Assembly (NCBI RefSeq): GCF_007830445.1
Contig: NZ_VLKR01000024.1
Span: 1 to 64,000, forward strand
Direction of reading: 5' to 3'
Length of the DNA stretch: 64,000 nucleotides
Source of the DNA: Sphingobacterium siyangense
GTDB lineage: Bacteria; Bacteroidota; Bacteroidia; Sphingobacteriales; Sphingobacteriaceae
Shown here: positions 26,667 through 34,849 of the stretch, piece after piece
Numbering within the stretch: position 1 is the first letter of the stretch
Layout: each line of letters opens with the position of its first letter
Program-made: the position numbers and the translations under genes
Notes under the pieces: model-generated
The model's database searches: none
Told to the model about the DNA's origin: nothing
What the model saw: only the letters and a program-made list of their open reading frames with translations

Positions 26667-27656
26667 TTAAACAGAAATTTCTTCTGTTTTAAATATTTTT
26701 GTAATCCAGGAATCCAAAGAATAATTTCTATAGACATAATGCAGCAGAGGATTATAGGGGGTATCAAAAAAGCAACGATCAAGGTTCGAGAGTTCACAAT
26801 TCAAAATAAGAATATTATTAATATTGTAAAAATCATATGTCTCGATGGTGTTATTATCTGTAATAATCTTCTTTTCAAAAGCCATCGCTTCAAAAACTCG
26901 AAAACTTAAACCTTCTTGTCCTTCACGCATCAAATCTATTATCGCTTTTGACTTTTTGTATTCTTTTAATACGGCTTCATTGTCGATAGGTTTTTTTCGG
27001 TATTCTATCAGTGATGCGCCTTTCGGCCTTAATATAAAGTTCCGTAATTTCTCTTTCCATACCTGTTTTCCGACCACAATAATCTTACTTCGTACTTGGA
27101 GGGTAGAAAGACGAGCCGCGAGTTTACGCAAAAGCTTGATACGCCGTTTGTCATAGGAAGTGATATAGAATAAGTCGTTTTCAATTTCTTCGGCCTGAAT
27201 GGGTTGTTCTGAAAGATAATTGTAGTTTGTTATCTTTTCAAAACCATATTTTTTTACATCCTTATCTTCAAAAGAATAGATCTTATCAAACAACTCTAAC
27301 TTTTCTTCCACTGGAAAACGCTCGAGATTATCATACAGATAGGAAATTAAATATGTTGTATAAGATTTGATCTGTTTGATAGTCTTGTAATCTAAAGTAT
27401 GTGGATTAAGTACCAATATCTGATCTTGAGGACCTAGTTTTTCCAAGGTATTTAATACGTACTCTTGTCGTTTTATATGTTTGATATTTCTATTCAGAAA
27501 AATTTTGCTGACTGCATTGGAAGCCCTTTCACTAAAATTTTTGTATTTATAGGTACCCATATTGATATGTGATGCATCAATACCCTTTTCTTGTAATTTC
27601 TTTACAATGTGGTGGTCGTAATTCCAGTAATCAAAGCTTATAATGCAAATCTTCAT
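26667..27656 (-). CDS. Glycosyltransferase-like protein, CgeB-like (paralogue B)
   Basis: A 329-residue paralogue of the plus-strand gene ending at 25807. Shared features: an N-terminal MKICIISFDYWNYD strand, a YSFEDKDVKKYG-type segment in the middle (YVFDKEDVMKTD in the paralogue), and a C-terminal nucleotide-sugar-binding block GLSFRVFEAMAFEKKIIT followed by YDFYNINN. This layout matches GT-B enzymes of the CgeB type. The start overlaps the stop of the upstream GT2 gene by 4 bp (ATGA), so the pair is co-translated. Substrate unknown. Confidence 0.68.
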   Translation of the reverse strand: MKICIISFDYWNYDHHIVKKLQEKGIDASHINMGTYKYKNFSERASNAVSKIFLNRNIKHIKRQEYVLNTLEKLGPQDQILVLNPHTLDYKTIKQIKSYTTYLISYLYDNLERFPVEEKLELFDKIYSFEDKDVKKYGFEKITNYNYLSEQPIQAEEIENDLFYITSYDKRRIKLLRKLAARLSTLQVRSKIIVVGKQVWKEKLRNFILRPKGASLIEYRKKPIDNEAVLKEYKKSKAIIDLMREGQEGLSFRVFEAMAFEKKIITDNNTIETYDFYNINNILILNCELSNLDRCFFDTPYNPLLHYVYRNYSLDSWITKIFKTEEISV

Positions 27657-28408
27657 TTTTTTTCTTCTCTTTTCAATGACTTAAAAGTTTCATGCACACT
27701 GAGACTCTGTAAGTAGCAAAGTTGGTATCCTCGTCGCCCATCTAATATTCCTAGTTTCAAAAAGTATGCCTTAAAAAATTTAAAAGACACTTTCGCCAGG
27801 TGACTTAAGAGCGAGTACCGCTTATTTTTGGCGTATAACTCTTTACCTTTAAGCTGACCATAATGGACCATTTTTTCCTTATAACTGGCATAGTCTGCAA
27901 AGGAATAGTGCCATATCTTGTTTTTTAAGCTACCAATTGTACCATTGACAAGCAATGTCTCATGCACCTTTTTTTTCGTGTCGTATGTTGCTTTACTTTT
28001 TTTGAACAAACGGAAATTCTTATCGTTTTGCGTTCCCGAAAAATTAATGCGTTCACCACAAAAGAAAAATAATCGATACATGTAATAAGCGTCTTTTGCT
28101 TGCGGATCGTTTATTGTTGATACTATCTCCGTTTGGCATGCTGAAGTCAAACGCTCGTCGGCATCCAAAAAAAGTATCCAATCGTTATTCGCATATGCCA
28201 GGGCCAAATTGCGCTGCTTGGTGAAATCCTCAAATTTGTTCTGATAAATTTTCACTTTGGGGTGCAGACCGGCTAACTCAACCGTGCGATCAGTACTGAA
28301 TGAATCCAAAACAATGATCTCATCTGCAAACTCCATGCTTTTGAGGACTTCCGCTATATTCTCCTCTTCATTGTATGTAATGATTAAAGCGCTTATTTTT
28401 TGACTCAA
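27653..28408 (-). CDS. Family 2 glycosyltransferase, LPS-core WaaE/KdtX-like
   Basis: A 251-residue GT2 enzyme resembling the lipopolysaccharide-core beta-1,4-glucosyltransferase group. KISALIITYNEEENIAEVLKSM (about 4-25, opening strand), EIIVLDSFSTDRTVELA (about 30-46, nucleotide site), and DWILFLDADERLT (about 77-89, DxD) are all clear, followed by the family-specific FFFCGERINFSG region. No ATG precedes the conserved strand, so the start is a TTG at 28408. It is the first gene of a minus-strand pair with paralogue B. An inverted-repeat-rich region lies upstream. Confidence 0.85.
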   Translation of the reverse strand: MSQKISALIITYNEEENIAEVLKSMEFADEIIVLDSFSTDRTVELAGLHPKVKIYQNKFEDFTKQRNLALAYANNDWILFLDADERLTSACQTEIVSTINDPQAKDAYYMYRLFFFCGERINFSGTQNDKNFRLFKKSKATYDTKKKVHETLLVNGTIGSLKNKIWHYSFADYASYKEKMVHYGQLKGKELYAKNKRYSLLSHLAKVSFKFFKAYFLKLGILDGRRGYQLCYLQSLSVHETFKSLKREEKK

Positions 28409-28764
28409 GGTATACGATATAATTGAAAAATTGGACCATACTTTATTGTAACGTGAAAGTTCGCTAATTCGTTACAATCAAATTGAAAAAATGACATTTA
28501 ATGTTTTCACAATGTAGATCACCACAGTGGACTTTATTGCATTGTGACAAATATATTACATATTTTTTGTAATAAAATATAAAAAAAATGAAATGTTTGT
28601 GAAGTACAAGTTTATTCTCAGTTAGCGAATATTTGATTAACTAAATATAAGAAAATACGTGTTTGTAAGGGATATATCGTTATTTTTGTATGTTTTATAG
28701 TTTTGAATCTATTTTTACAATACTGTATAAGCTATTTATTACCATAATTTAATTTTTAATCCAA
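28409..28764. promoter_or_regulatory. Divergent regulatory region with three inverted repeats
   Basis: A 356-bp AT-rich region between the divergent GT2 and GT32 genes. It holds three perfect inverted repeats: ATTGTAACG/CGTTACAAT (28445-28453 and 28470-28478), CACAATG/CATTGTG (28509-28515 and about 28540-28546), and TATTACA/TGTAATA (28554-28560 and 28568-28574). All share TTAC/GTAA- or ACAAT-like half-sites. A TATTTTTG at 28682-28689 could be a plus-strand -7 element. This looks like a control region, but no regulator is known. Confidence 0.5.
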
Positions 28765-29430
28765 GTGGCGATTCCAAAAGTTATTTATCAGACTTTTAAA
28801 ACCAATAAGATACCCTTGTTGACGAAGTTTTATATTTGGCGATTTCTAAAACGAAATAAGGGCTATAGTAGAAGGTTTTTTGATGATGCGCAAATCGATA
28901 CGCTCATCAGGGAAAATTTTGACCAACGTACATATAAGGCCTTTGCCCGTTTACAGATCGGAGCTGCCAAAGCGGATTTTTTTAGGTATGCGGTTTTATA
29001 TGTGTATGGCGGTATCTATTTAGATTTAGATAGCGATATTATTGGCGTTTTGGATGAAGTGATTAAACCTGAGGATACGGCGGTTATTACGCATGAGAAG
29101 AATAGAAGTCTTTATGCACAATGGGCATTGATCTACGATAAAGGACACCCATTCCTGAAAAAGACAATTGAATTGATCGTCCGTAATATCGAGGAAAATA
29201 GATATCCACATGATGTCCATCAGATGACGGGACCAACGGTATATACCGAAGCTATAAATCAGGTTTTAGAAGAGGATTCTCAGGTTGCCTACCGACGGAT
29301 AACCGACGATTATCAGGGACTTTTGAAATTCAAGTATAAACTAAGTAAAATTCTGATTTACGGCGATCGCTCGTTACATTGGAAGAAAATGCAGCTTCGT
29401 GTACCTGTCGTCAAACCTAAGGACGATTAG
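28765..29430 (+). CDS. GT32-type glycosyltransferase (DXD sugar-binding)
   Basis: A 221-residue member of the GT32/capsular polysaccharide synthesis family, related to Och1 mannosyltransferases. IPKVIYQTFKTNKIP (3-17) is the diagnostic opening. QIGAAKADFFRYAVLYVYGGIYLDLDSDIIG (shown here by its key residues: Asp of AKAD, then the GGIYLDLDSD DxD site at about 82-95) is the catalytic core. An in-frame stop lies five codons upstream with no ATG between, so the GTG at 28765 is the start. It is followed by the GT90 gene after 31 bp. Linkage unknown. Confidence 0.88.
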   Translation: MAIPKVIYQTFKTNKIPLLTKFYIWRFLKRNKGYSRRFFDDAQIDTLIRENFDQRTYKAFARLQIGAAKADFFRYAVLYVYGGIYLDLDSDIIGVLDEVIKPEDTAVITHEKNRSLYAQWALIYDKGHPFLKKTIELIVRNIEENRYPHDVHQMTGPTVYTEAINQVLEEDSQVAYRRITDDYQGLLKFKYKLSKILIYGDRSLHWKKMQLRVPVVKPKDD

Positions 29431-29461
29431 ATAACGACAGCTCTTATGTCTTATATATGCT

Positions 29462-30421
29462 ATGAAGTTGAATTTCAAGAAGATTTTTTTAAAAAATAAG
29501 AATGTTAAATTTTTTTATTATTTAAGTGTATTTGGACGACAATTGAGACCAAAGTTTCTGCTACGGAAAAAGGCCTCGGTGTTGCTGAACAGAGATTTGA
29601 GCCAGCAGTCTGAATGGGTTCAGTTTCGGATAAACTATTATAATAAACTATCTCCGCAGCGGTCTTTGTCAATCGATGCAATTCCGATCAAAGATTATAA
29701 GATGCCCGAGAAGATTCGTGTTTATTATTTTGATAGTAAACAATTTCTTGATTATTTTAATCAGCAACTGAAATTTCAGATTCTTCCAGGTGATATTATT
29801 GCTATTCCGGATAAACCTGCCTTAGTGAAAAGTAGGCCAATCGCAGGTGACAATGCCAACTCGGTATTGTTGAACCTGGATAAGAGCCGACACTTTAACT
29901 TTATTACCGACCATGTTGCTTTTCGGAAGAAGAAAAATAGACTTGTTGGGAGGAGTGAGTTTGCACAGGCACATCGGGAACTATTTTTTCAACAATACCA
30001 TAGTCATCCCTTATGTGATTTAAAAAGAGCATTTAGGTCTTCTGATCACGATTACCTTTCTATCACTGGACATTTAGCTTATAAATTTATTCTTGCCCTG
30101 GAAGGAAATGACGTCGCTACCAACTTAAAATGGATCATGTCTTCAAATTCCATCGCTGTCATGCCGATGCCAACGTATGAAACCTGGTTTATGGAAGGAA
30201 CCTTATTACCGGACTATCATTTTATCTGTATTAAAAACGATTATTCCGACCTGGAAGAAAAATTACAGTTTTATATAGATCATCCGGACGAGGCTGAAAC
30301 AATTGTTAAACAGGCCAATGCCTATGTGAAATTATTTATGGATCGGGCACAAGAAGAGTTCGTTTCTCTTCATGTATTGAAGAAGTATTTTGTTTCAACG
30401 GGTCAGTCGGTCGATTTATAA
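29462..30421 (+). CDS. GT90-type LPS-modifying glycosyltransferase
   Basis: A 319-residue protein of glycosyltransferase family 90 (CAP10-like), which transfers xylose or glucose and in bacteria modifies LPS. The family's signatures are KFILALEGNDVATNLKW (about 210-226), followed by SSNSIAVMPMPTYETWF (about 229-245) and LLPDYHFICIKNDYSDLEEK (about 249-268). The basic N-terminus (1-20) fits membrane attachment. It is probably co-transcribed with the GT32 gene. Its end overlaps the converging GT4 gene by 6 bp. Confidence 0.87.
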   Translation: MKLNFKKIFLKNKNVKFFYYLSVFGRQLRPKFLLRKKASVLLNRDLSQQSEWVQFRINYYNKLSPQRSLSIDAIPIKDYKMPEKIRVYYFDSKQFLDYFNQQLKFQILPGDIIAIPDKPALVKSRPIAGDNANSVLLNLDKSRHFNFITDHVAFRKKKNRLVGRSEFAQAHRELFFQQYHSHPLCDLKRAFRSSDHDYLSITGHLAYKFILALEGNDVATNLKWIMSSNSIAVMPMPTYETWFMEGTLLPDYHFICIKNDYSDLEEKLQFYIDHPDEAETIVKQANAYVKLFMDRAQEEFVSLHVLKKYFVSTGQSVDL

Positions 30422-31525
30422 GCTGGCATAAATAGAAGCCATCTGTTTGGCAACACGGTCATCATTAAACTTCTGCGCAAATTCCAATCCTTTCTCGATC
30501 ATTTCATGGCGCTTGGATGAATCGACAAGCAGCGTCGCTATAGCATGCTTTATCTCTGAAATATTTGTAGGGTCAATATAGCAAGATGCCGGTCCCCCCG
30601 CTTCTGGGAAGACGCCCATATTGCTGGTGATAACAGGAGTGCCTGAGTAAAGCGCCTCTATAATGGGAATGCCAAAGCCTTCATAAATTGAGGGATAAAT
30701 GAAAATCGTTGCCGATGCATAAAGAACGGCCAATTCTTCCATTGCTAATCCTTGGAAAAAGAATATCCTGTTTTCCATGTTGTTTTGTTGCATATAGGCC
30801 ATGATCTCCTGATAGTAACGTGTTGGTTTACCTACGATAACAAGGGGGATATCAAGGTCTTTTATGGCCTTCACTACTGGTAAAATATTTTTACGCGGTT
30901 CAATAGTTCCAACATTCAATAAGAAATCCTGTGGTAATTTTAACTTCTCTCGAAGATTTGCTTTCTGCTCTTCAGTTTTGATAGTTTTAAATGCTTCATG
31001 GCAGCCTTGGTAAACAACATCGATTTTTTCTTCGGGTATATGAAAGAGGTCGACAATATCGTTTTTAGTACATTCGCTTATGGCAACGATACGATCAGAT
31101 GCCTCGCAGGCATGGCTGAATTTCTTCTTATAAATCCAACGATCAATTGGATGATAAAGTTCAGGGTGTCTCAAAAAAATTAAATCATGAATGGTAACGA
31201 TAGATTTAATATGTGCCTTTGCTAAACCTAATGGAATTTCTCCAGACAGTCCATGGTAAATATCAACTTTATCCTTTTTCAAATCATGAACAATACGTTG
31301 ATTACGCCAGATATTAGGCCAAGTAGTGTTGATAAAACCCTGTGGCAACCGGATATTTTTTTGAGATGCTGGTTGATTGATATATTGATCACCGGTTTTT
31401 GGTGTATATTTTAGATACTCATTTTCGGGAGCATACTTTTCGAGCATACGAATTAAGTCCCGACTATAATTTCCCAGACCTGTTTTGTTTAGGAAATAGC
31501 GTTTTGCATCGAATCCTATTTTCAT
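30416..31525 (-). CDS. GT4-type glycosyltransferase
   Basis: A 369-residue retaining GT-B enzyme (GT4, mannosyltransferase-like). GLGNYSRDLIRML near the start is the N-domain glycine loop. NVGTIEPRKNILPVVKAI (about 207-224) and the C-domain motif PSIYEGFGIPIIEALYSGTPVITSN (key Glu of YEGFG and Glu of IIEAL, about 271-295) bind the nucleotide sugar. It overlaps the upstream GT9 gene by 4 bp and belongs to the minus-strand trio GT9-GT4 led by the DUF4254 gene. Sugar specificity is unknown. Confidence 0.92.
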   Translation of the reverse strand: MKIGFDAKRYFLNKTGLGNYSRDLIRMLEKYAPENEYLKYTPKTGDQYINQPASQKNIRLPQGFINTTWPNIWRNQRIVHDLKKDKVDIYHGLSGEIPLGLAKAHIKSIVTIHDLIFLRHPELYHPIDRWIYKKKFSHACEASDRIVAISECTKNDIVDLFHIPEEKIDVVYQGCHEAFKTIKTEEQKANLREKLKLPQDFLLNVGTIEPRKNILPVVKAIKDLDIPLVIVGKPTRYYQEIMAYMQQNNMENRIFFFQGLAMEELAVLYASATIFIYPSIYEGFGIPIIEALYSGTPVITSNMGVFPEAGGPASCYIDPTNISEIKHAIATLLVDSSKRHEMIEKGLEFAQKFNDDRVAKQMASIYASL

Positions 31526-32547
31526 CCTATTGCTCTTATTTTTTCAATCACCATTTCTGGTGTAATTAAATCGATCGCCTCTATACCATCACAGTTACAA
31601 GGCTTATTGCCGTACACCGAACTCGGTCTATTGGGGTGCTCAACTTGGATGCAGTCTGTTAGCTGCTGCCCATAACCTGTGAATCCAGCATAAGGATGCG
31701 TTGCTCCCCACAAAGAAAGACACCTTACGCCTATTAACGATGCCATATGAAGTCCGGAAGAGTCCATACTGATCATAAGATCCAGATTGGATATCAAATC
31801 CAGTTCCTCCCGCAGCGAAAATTTTCCTATGGTATTATAGGTGTTGGGAAATCGCTCGGTCCAGTTTTGGGCAATCTGGAACTCTTGTTCGCCACCGCCG
31901 AACAACAAAACATCATAGCCATTGTGCGTGAGTTCGTCTATCACATTTTCCATCTTGGTTTGAGGGAAAATCTTATAACGATGTTGTGCAAATGGGGCAA
32001 TGCCAATTTTCTTTCGGTCGAAATTCGCGAACATACTAAATGCAGCTTTGGGTACATCCTGCAAATTAAGAACCAATTTATTACTGAGCTCAAATTTGAA
32101 GCCTAATGCACGAAATACGTCTGCATAGCGTTCTACGGTTAGTTTCAGTGGAACTTTAATCTTGTTGTTTTCCCGGGTTAAAGCTTTTTTTTCTTCCCGC
32201 CCTTTGTCAAGCTGCTTTACTTCTACGCCCGATAGGGAAAATAATAGATCAATTACACGAGAACGCAAATTGAAATGTAAGTCGGCTATAGCATCTGCGC
32301 CGTATCGAGCCAGTTCCGTTTTTAGCTTGACTAATCCAAAGAAACCTTTATGAATTGTTTTGGGCTCAATGGCGTGAAACCGTATGTTTTTTATTCCATC
32401 AAAAAATGGGGCAAAGAATTGCCTGCTGACCATAATGATTTCCACATCAGGATAATGAATACAGAATTCTTTCAACACTGAGGCAACCATGGCAACATCG
32501 CCCATAGCTGAAAATCGGGTTACTATGATCCGTTGCGGTAAGGACAT
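31522..32547 (-). CDS. GT9 family glycosyltransferase (heptosyltransferase-like)
   Basis: A 341-residue GT-B protein of the ADP-heptose:LPS heptosyltransferase family. RIIVTRFSAMGDVAMVASVL (6-25) is the N-terminal acceptor-domain signature. The C-terminal domain has SNLDLMISMDSSGLHMASLIG and CLSLWGATHPYAGFTGYG, the expected nucleotide-sugar-binding segment. Bacteroidota often use family members for sugars other than heptose, so the exact role is open. It lies 3 bp after the DUF4254 gene and overlaps the GT4 gene, so the three form an operon probably making LPS core or inner saccharide. Confidence 0.9.
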   Translation of the reverse strand: MSLPQRIIVTRFSAMGDVAMVASVLKEFCIHYPDVEIIMVSRQFFAPFFDGIKNIRFHAIEPKTIHKGFFGLVKLKTELARYGADAIADLHFNLRSRVIDLLFSLSGVEVKQLDKGREEKKALTRENNKIKVPLKLTVERYADVFRALGFKFELSNKLVLNLQDVPKAAFSMFANFDRKKIGIAPFAQHRYKIFPQTKMENVIDELTHNGYDVLLFGGGEQEFQIAQNWTERFPNTYNTIGKFSLREELDLISNLDLMISMDSSGLHMASLIGVRCLSLWGATHPYAGFTGYGQQLTDCIQVEHPNRPSSVYGNKPCNCDGIEAIDLITPEMVIEKIRAIG

Positions 32548-32550
32548 GTT

Positions 32551-33156
32551 TTATTTTCCTGAAGAATATAGGACAGGGTTCAATGAAGGGTCGTTATACA
32601 TTTTCATCTGTTTATAAACCTTCATGTATTTATCGCCAGATGCGATTGCGGTCATCAATTCATCAATACTTTGGGACAAATCTTTCCTTTGTTCCAATAA
32701 AACGTTCAGTTTTTCTTGGCAGGAAATGATATGTGCTTCGGAAGCATCCGTGCGCAATGTTTCCTGCTCCATATGGTAGATTTTTAAAGCCAGAATGGAA
32801 AGCCTATCAATAGCCCATGCCGGACTTTCAGTATTGATTGTTGCGGTAGGACTCGCCTGTATATCTTGAAATTTTTGTAGAAAATAACTATCAATATACT
32901 CTACGGTATCTGTGCGGTACTGATTGGATTCATCAATACGTCTTTTCCAGTATAAGCCTTCTTGGGGTTCAATCGAGGGATTACGTACCACATCTTCCAT
33001 ATGCCATTGCACGGTGTCAATCCAGCATTTTAAATAGAGGAGATGTTCCAGGGATTGTTTGTCATACGGATTTTGGATTGGATGATCAATCTGATCGTAG
33101 ACGTGGTAATCCTGGATAGCACGCTGAAAAATTGGATTTGCTATTGCACTAATCAT
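32551..33156 (-). CDS. DUF4254 protein
   Basis: A 201-residue DUF4254 family protein, mostly helical, with no signal peptide or membrane segment. Typical segments are MISAIANPIFQRAIQDYH, QSLEHLLYLKCWIDTVQWHMED and ESPAWAIDRLSILALKIYHMEQE. The family is commonly encoded directly upstream of GT9 genes in Bacteroidota, as here, but no activity has been assigned that I know of. The C-terminal part (about 145-185) could form a coiled coil. A promoter match ends only 4 bp before the ATG, suggesting a leaderless or nearly leaderless transcript. Confidence 0.85.
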   Translation of the reverse strand: MISAIANPIFQRAIQDYHVYDQIDHPIQNPYDKQSLEHLLYLKCWIDTVQWHMEDVVRNPSIEPQEGLYWKRRIDESNQYRTDTVEYIDSYFLQKFQDIQASPTATINTESPAWAIDRLSILALKIYHMEQETLRTDASEAHIISCQEKLNVLLEQRKDLSQSIDELMTAIASGDKYMKVYKQMKMYNDPSLNPVLYSSGK

Positions 33157-33160
33157 GGTA

Positions 33161-33191
33161 CAAACTTAGATAAATTGCTTTTTATATGCAA
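33161..33191 (-). promoter_or_regulatory. Promoter of the DUF4254-GT9-GT4 operon
   Basis: On the minus strand, TTG (33189-33191), 20 bp, then TAAGTTTG (33161-33168). The start codon follows after 4 bp, so transcription would begin at or very near the A of ATG. Confidence 0.55.
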
Positions 33192-33364
33192 TTTAATTGC
33201 GCTTTACATAAAAAACAATTTATCGGTCTCTCCTCAACCATTGATAATACTTTTATTGAGGAAATATAAAATATATTATGGAGTTATTCTTACTATTCAA
33301 CGCAGACATTAAGGGAATGAATTGGACGATAGACTTATTTAAAATGAAAGAAGTTTCCTGTTTT

Positions 33365-34843
33365 CTAGAATGCCGAAAGTAATACATCGGGAAAGATACC
33401 TAAGATCAATACGGCTACGGTACATAAGATTCCAATACACAAGAGTACCATATTGAACTTCACTGCTGGAGATCCCGTATTTTCTCTTAAAAATGCATTC
33501 AGTGGTATTTTAAAATAATAAAATAGAGAAATGACAGATGTCAATGCACCAACTAGGAGCAATGCCAATAAACCAAAGGATTGGAAGTTTTGATATTGTT
33601 CGAACACTTTGGAAAAGACCAAAAGTTTTCCAACAAAACCTGCAGTAGGGGGTAGCCCCACCAAAGCGATTAAAACAATTGAAAAGGAGGTGAACAGCAG
33701 TGGGTACTGCTTTCCTAAGCCGCGATACGATTCAATTGTAGTATTTCCTAAACTAGCTTCCAAGGCATCAATGAAGATAAACACAGCGATATTCATCAGG
33801 GCGTATATGGAAAGGTAAAATAAGAGCACATTTGACTCATTATTTTGATAAACCAATACAGCCATAAGAAGTATCCCCGTATGCCCTATAGAAGAATAGG
33901 CCATCATCCTTTTGGCATCCTGTTGGCGCAAAGCGGCTAAATTACCAATTAGCATAGTTGCAATGGCGATCGCAATAATCACATAAGTCAAGAAATCACT
34001 AAAATAAAAGGACACGTTAAGCCAGGCTGAAAGTATCTTGGATAATAGCACAACAACAGCAATTTTGGGTACTGTAGCGAGATAGGTTGTAATAACTGTT
34101 GGGGCGCCTTGGTAAACATCCGGACTCCAGACATGAAACGGGAAAAAACTCAGTTTGAAACCAATACCTGTCAGTAAAAATAGTAAAGCAATGCTGATCA
34201 TGATCTGGGGTGCTTCCATCAAGCCAGCAATGTGACTTGGAGCGTCAAAATTCAGGTTTCCCGTGAAACCGTATAGTAAAGACAAACCATAGAGCATAAC
34301 CGCAGCACAGATGGATCCGAACAGTACATATTTTAAAGCAGCTTCCGATTGAACCTTAGTGGTCGAAAAATAACCTACCATGATGTAGGAACTGATTGAA
34401 ACGGTTTCAACGGCAATAAAGATCATCAGCCAATTGCTCGACATGGTCAGCAGATTTAAGCCCAAGGTTGCAGTCAGCAATACAGCATATAGATCTCCCA
34501 ATGGGCGTTCCTGATGACGTTGCTGAATAAAAACAGCGATAAGAATTGTTGCCAGCAGTATAATCATTCGAGCAGCTATAGCAAATGCATCAATAGAGAT
34601 CATATCAAAGAAGCCAGCTATTTCTACCCGACTAATTCCCTGTCCCAATAGATAACAACCGCTCAGCAGTAACCCGATGATGGTAATAACGAAAGATGCA
34701 TGCTTCCAATACTTATCAATAAAAAGACTAGCGAGTATAGTGCCAATAAAAGTGACGATCAATGTCAGTTCAGGCTTAAAATAAGGAACGCTTACGATAA
34801 TCTGATCGATGAAAGAACTGATATATGGACTGAATGCGAGCAT
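33365..34843 (-). CDS. nuoN: NADH:quinone oxidoreductase subunit N
   Basis: Antiporter-like membrane subunit of complex I (492 residues, about 14 helices), one of three proton-pumping modules. The family features include the helix-7/8 stretch FKLSFFPFHVWSPDVYQGAPT (key Lys and Trp-x-Pro-Asp, about 228-248), and KRMMAYSSIGHTGILLMA (about 312-329). It is the last gene of the nuoHIJKLMN run, 6 bp after nuoM. It is transcribed away from the polysaccharide locus, with a gap of about 200 bp before the next gene. Confidence 0.96.
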   Translation of the reverse strand: MLAFSPYISSFIDQIIVSVPYFKPELTLIVTFIGTILASLFIDKYWKHASFVITIIGLLLSGCYLLGQGISRVEIAGFFDMISIDAFAIAARMIILLATILIAVFIQQRHQERPLGDLYAVLLTATLGLNLLTMSSNWLMIFIAVETVSISSYIMVGYFSTTKVQSEAALKYVLFGSICAAVMLYGLSLLYGFTGNLNFDAPSHIAGLMEAPQIMISIALLFLLTGIGFKLSFFPFHVWSPDVYQGAPTVITTYLATVPKIAVVVLLSKILSAWLNVSFYFSDFLTYVIIAIAIATMLIGNLAALRQQDAKRMMAYSSIGHTGILLMAVLVYQNNESNVLLFYLSIYALMNIAVFIFIDALEASLGNTTIESYRGLGKQYPLLFTSFSIVLIALVGLPPTAGFVGKLLVFSKVFEQYQNFQSFGLLALLLVGALTSVISLFYYFKIPLNAFLRENTGSPAVKFNMVLLCIGILCTVAVLILGIFPDVLLSAF

Positions 34844-34849
34844 GCTGAA

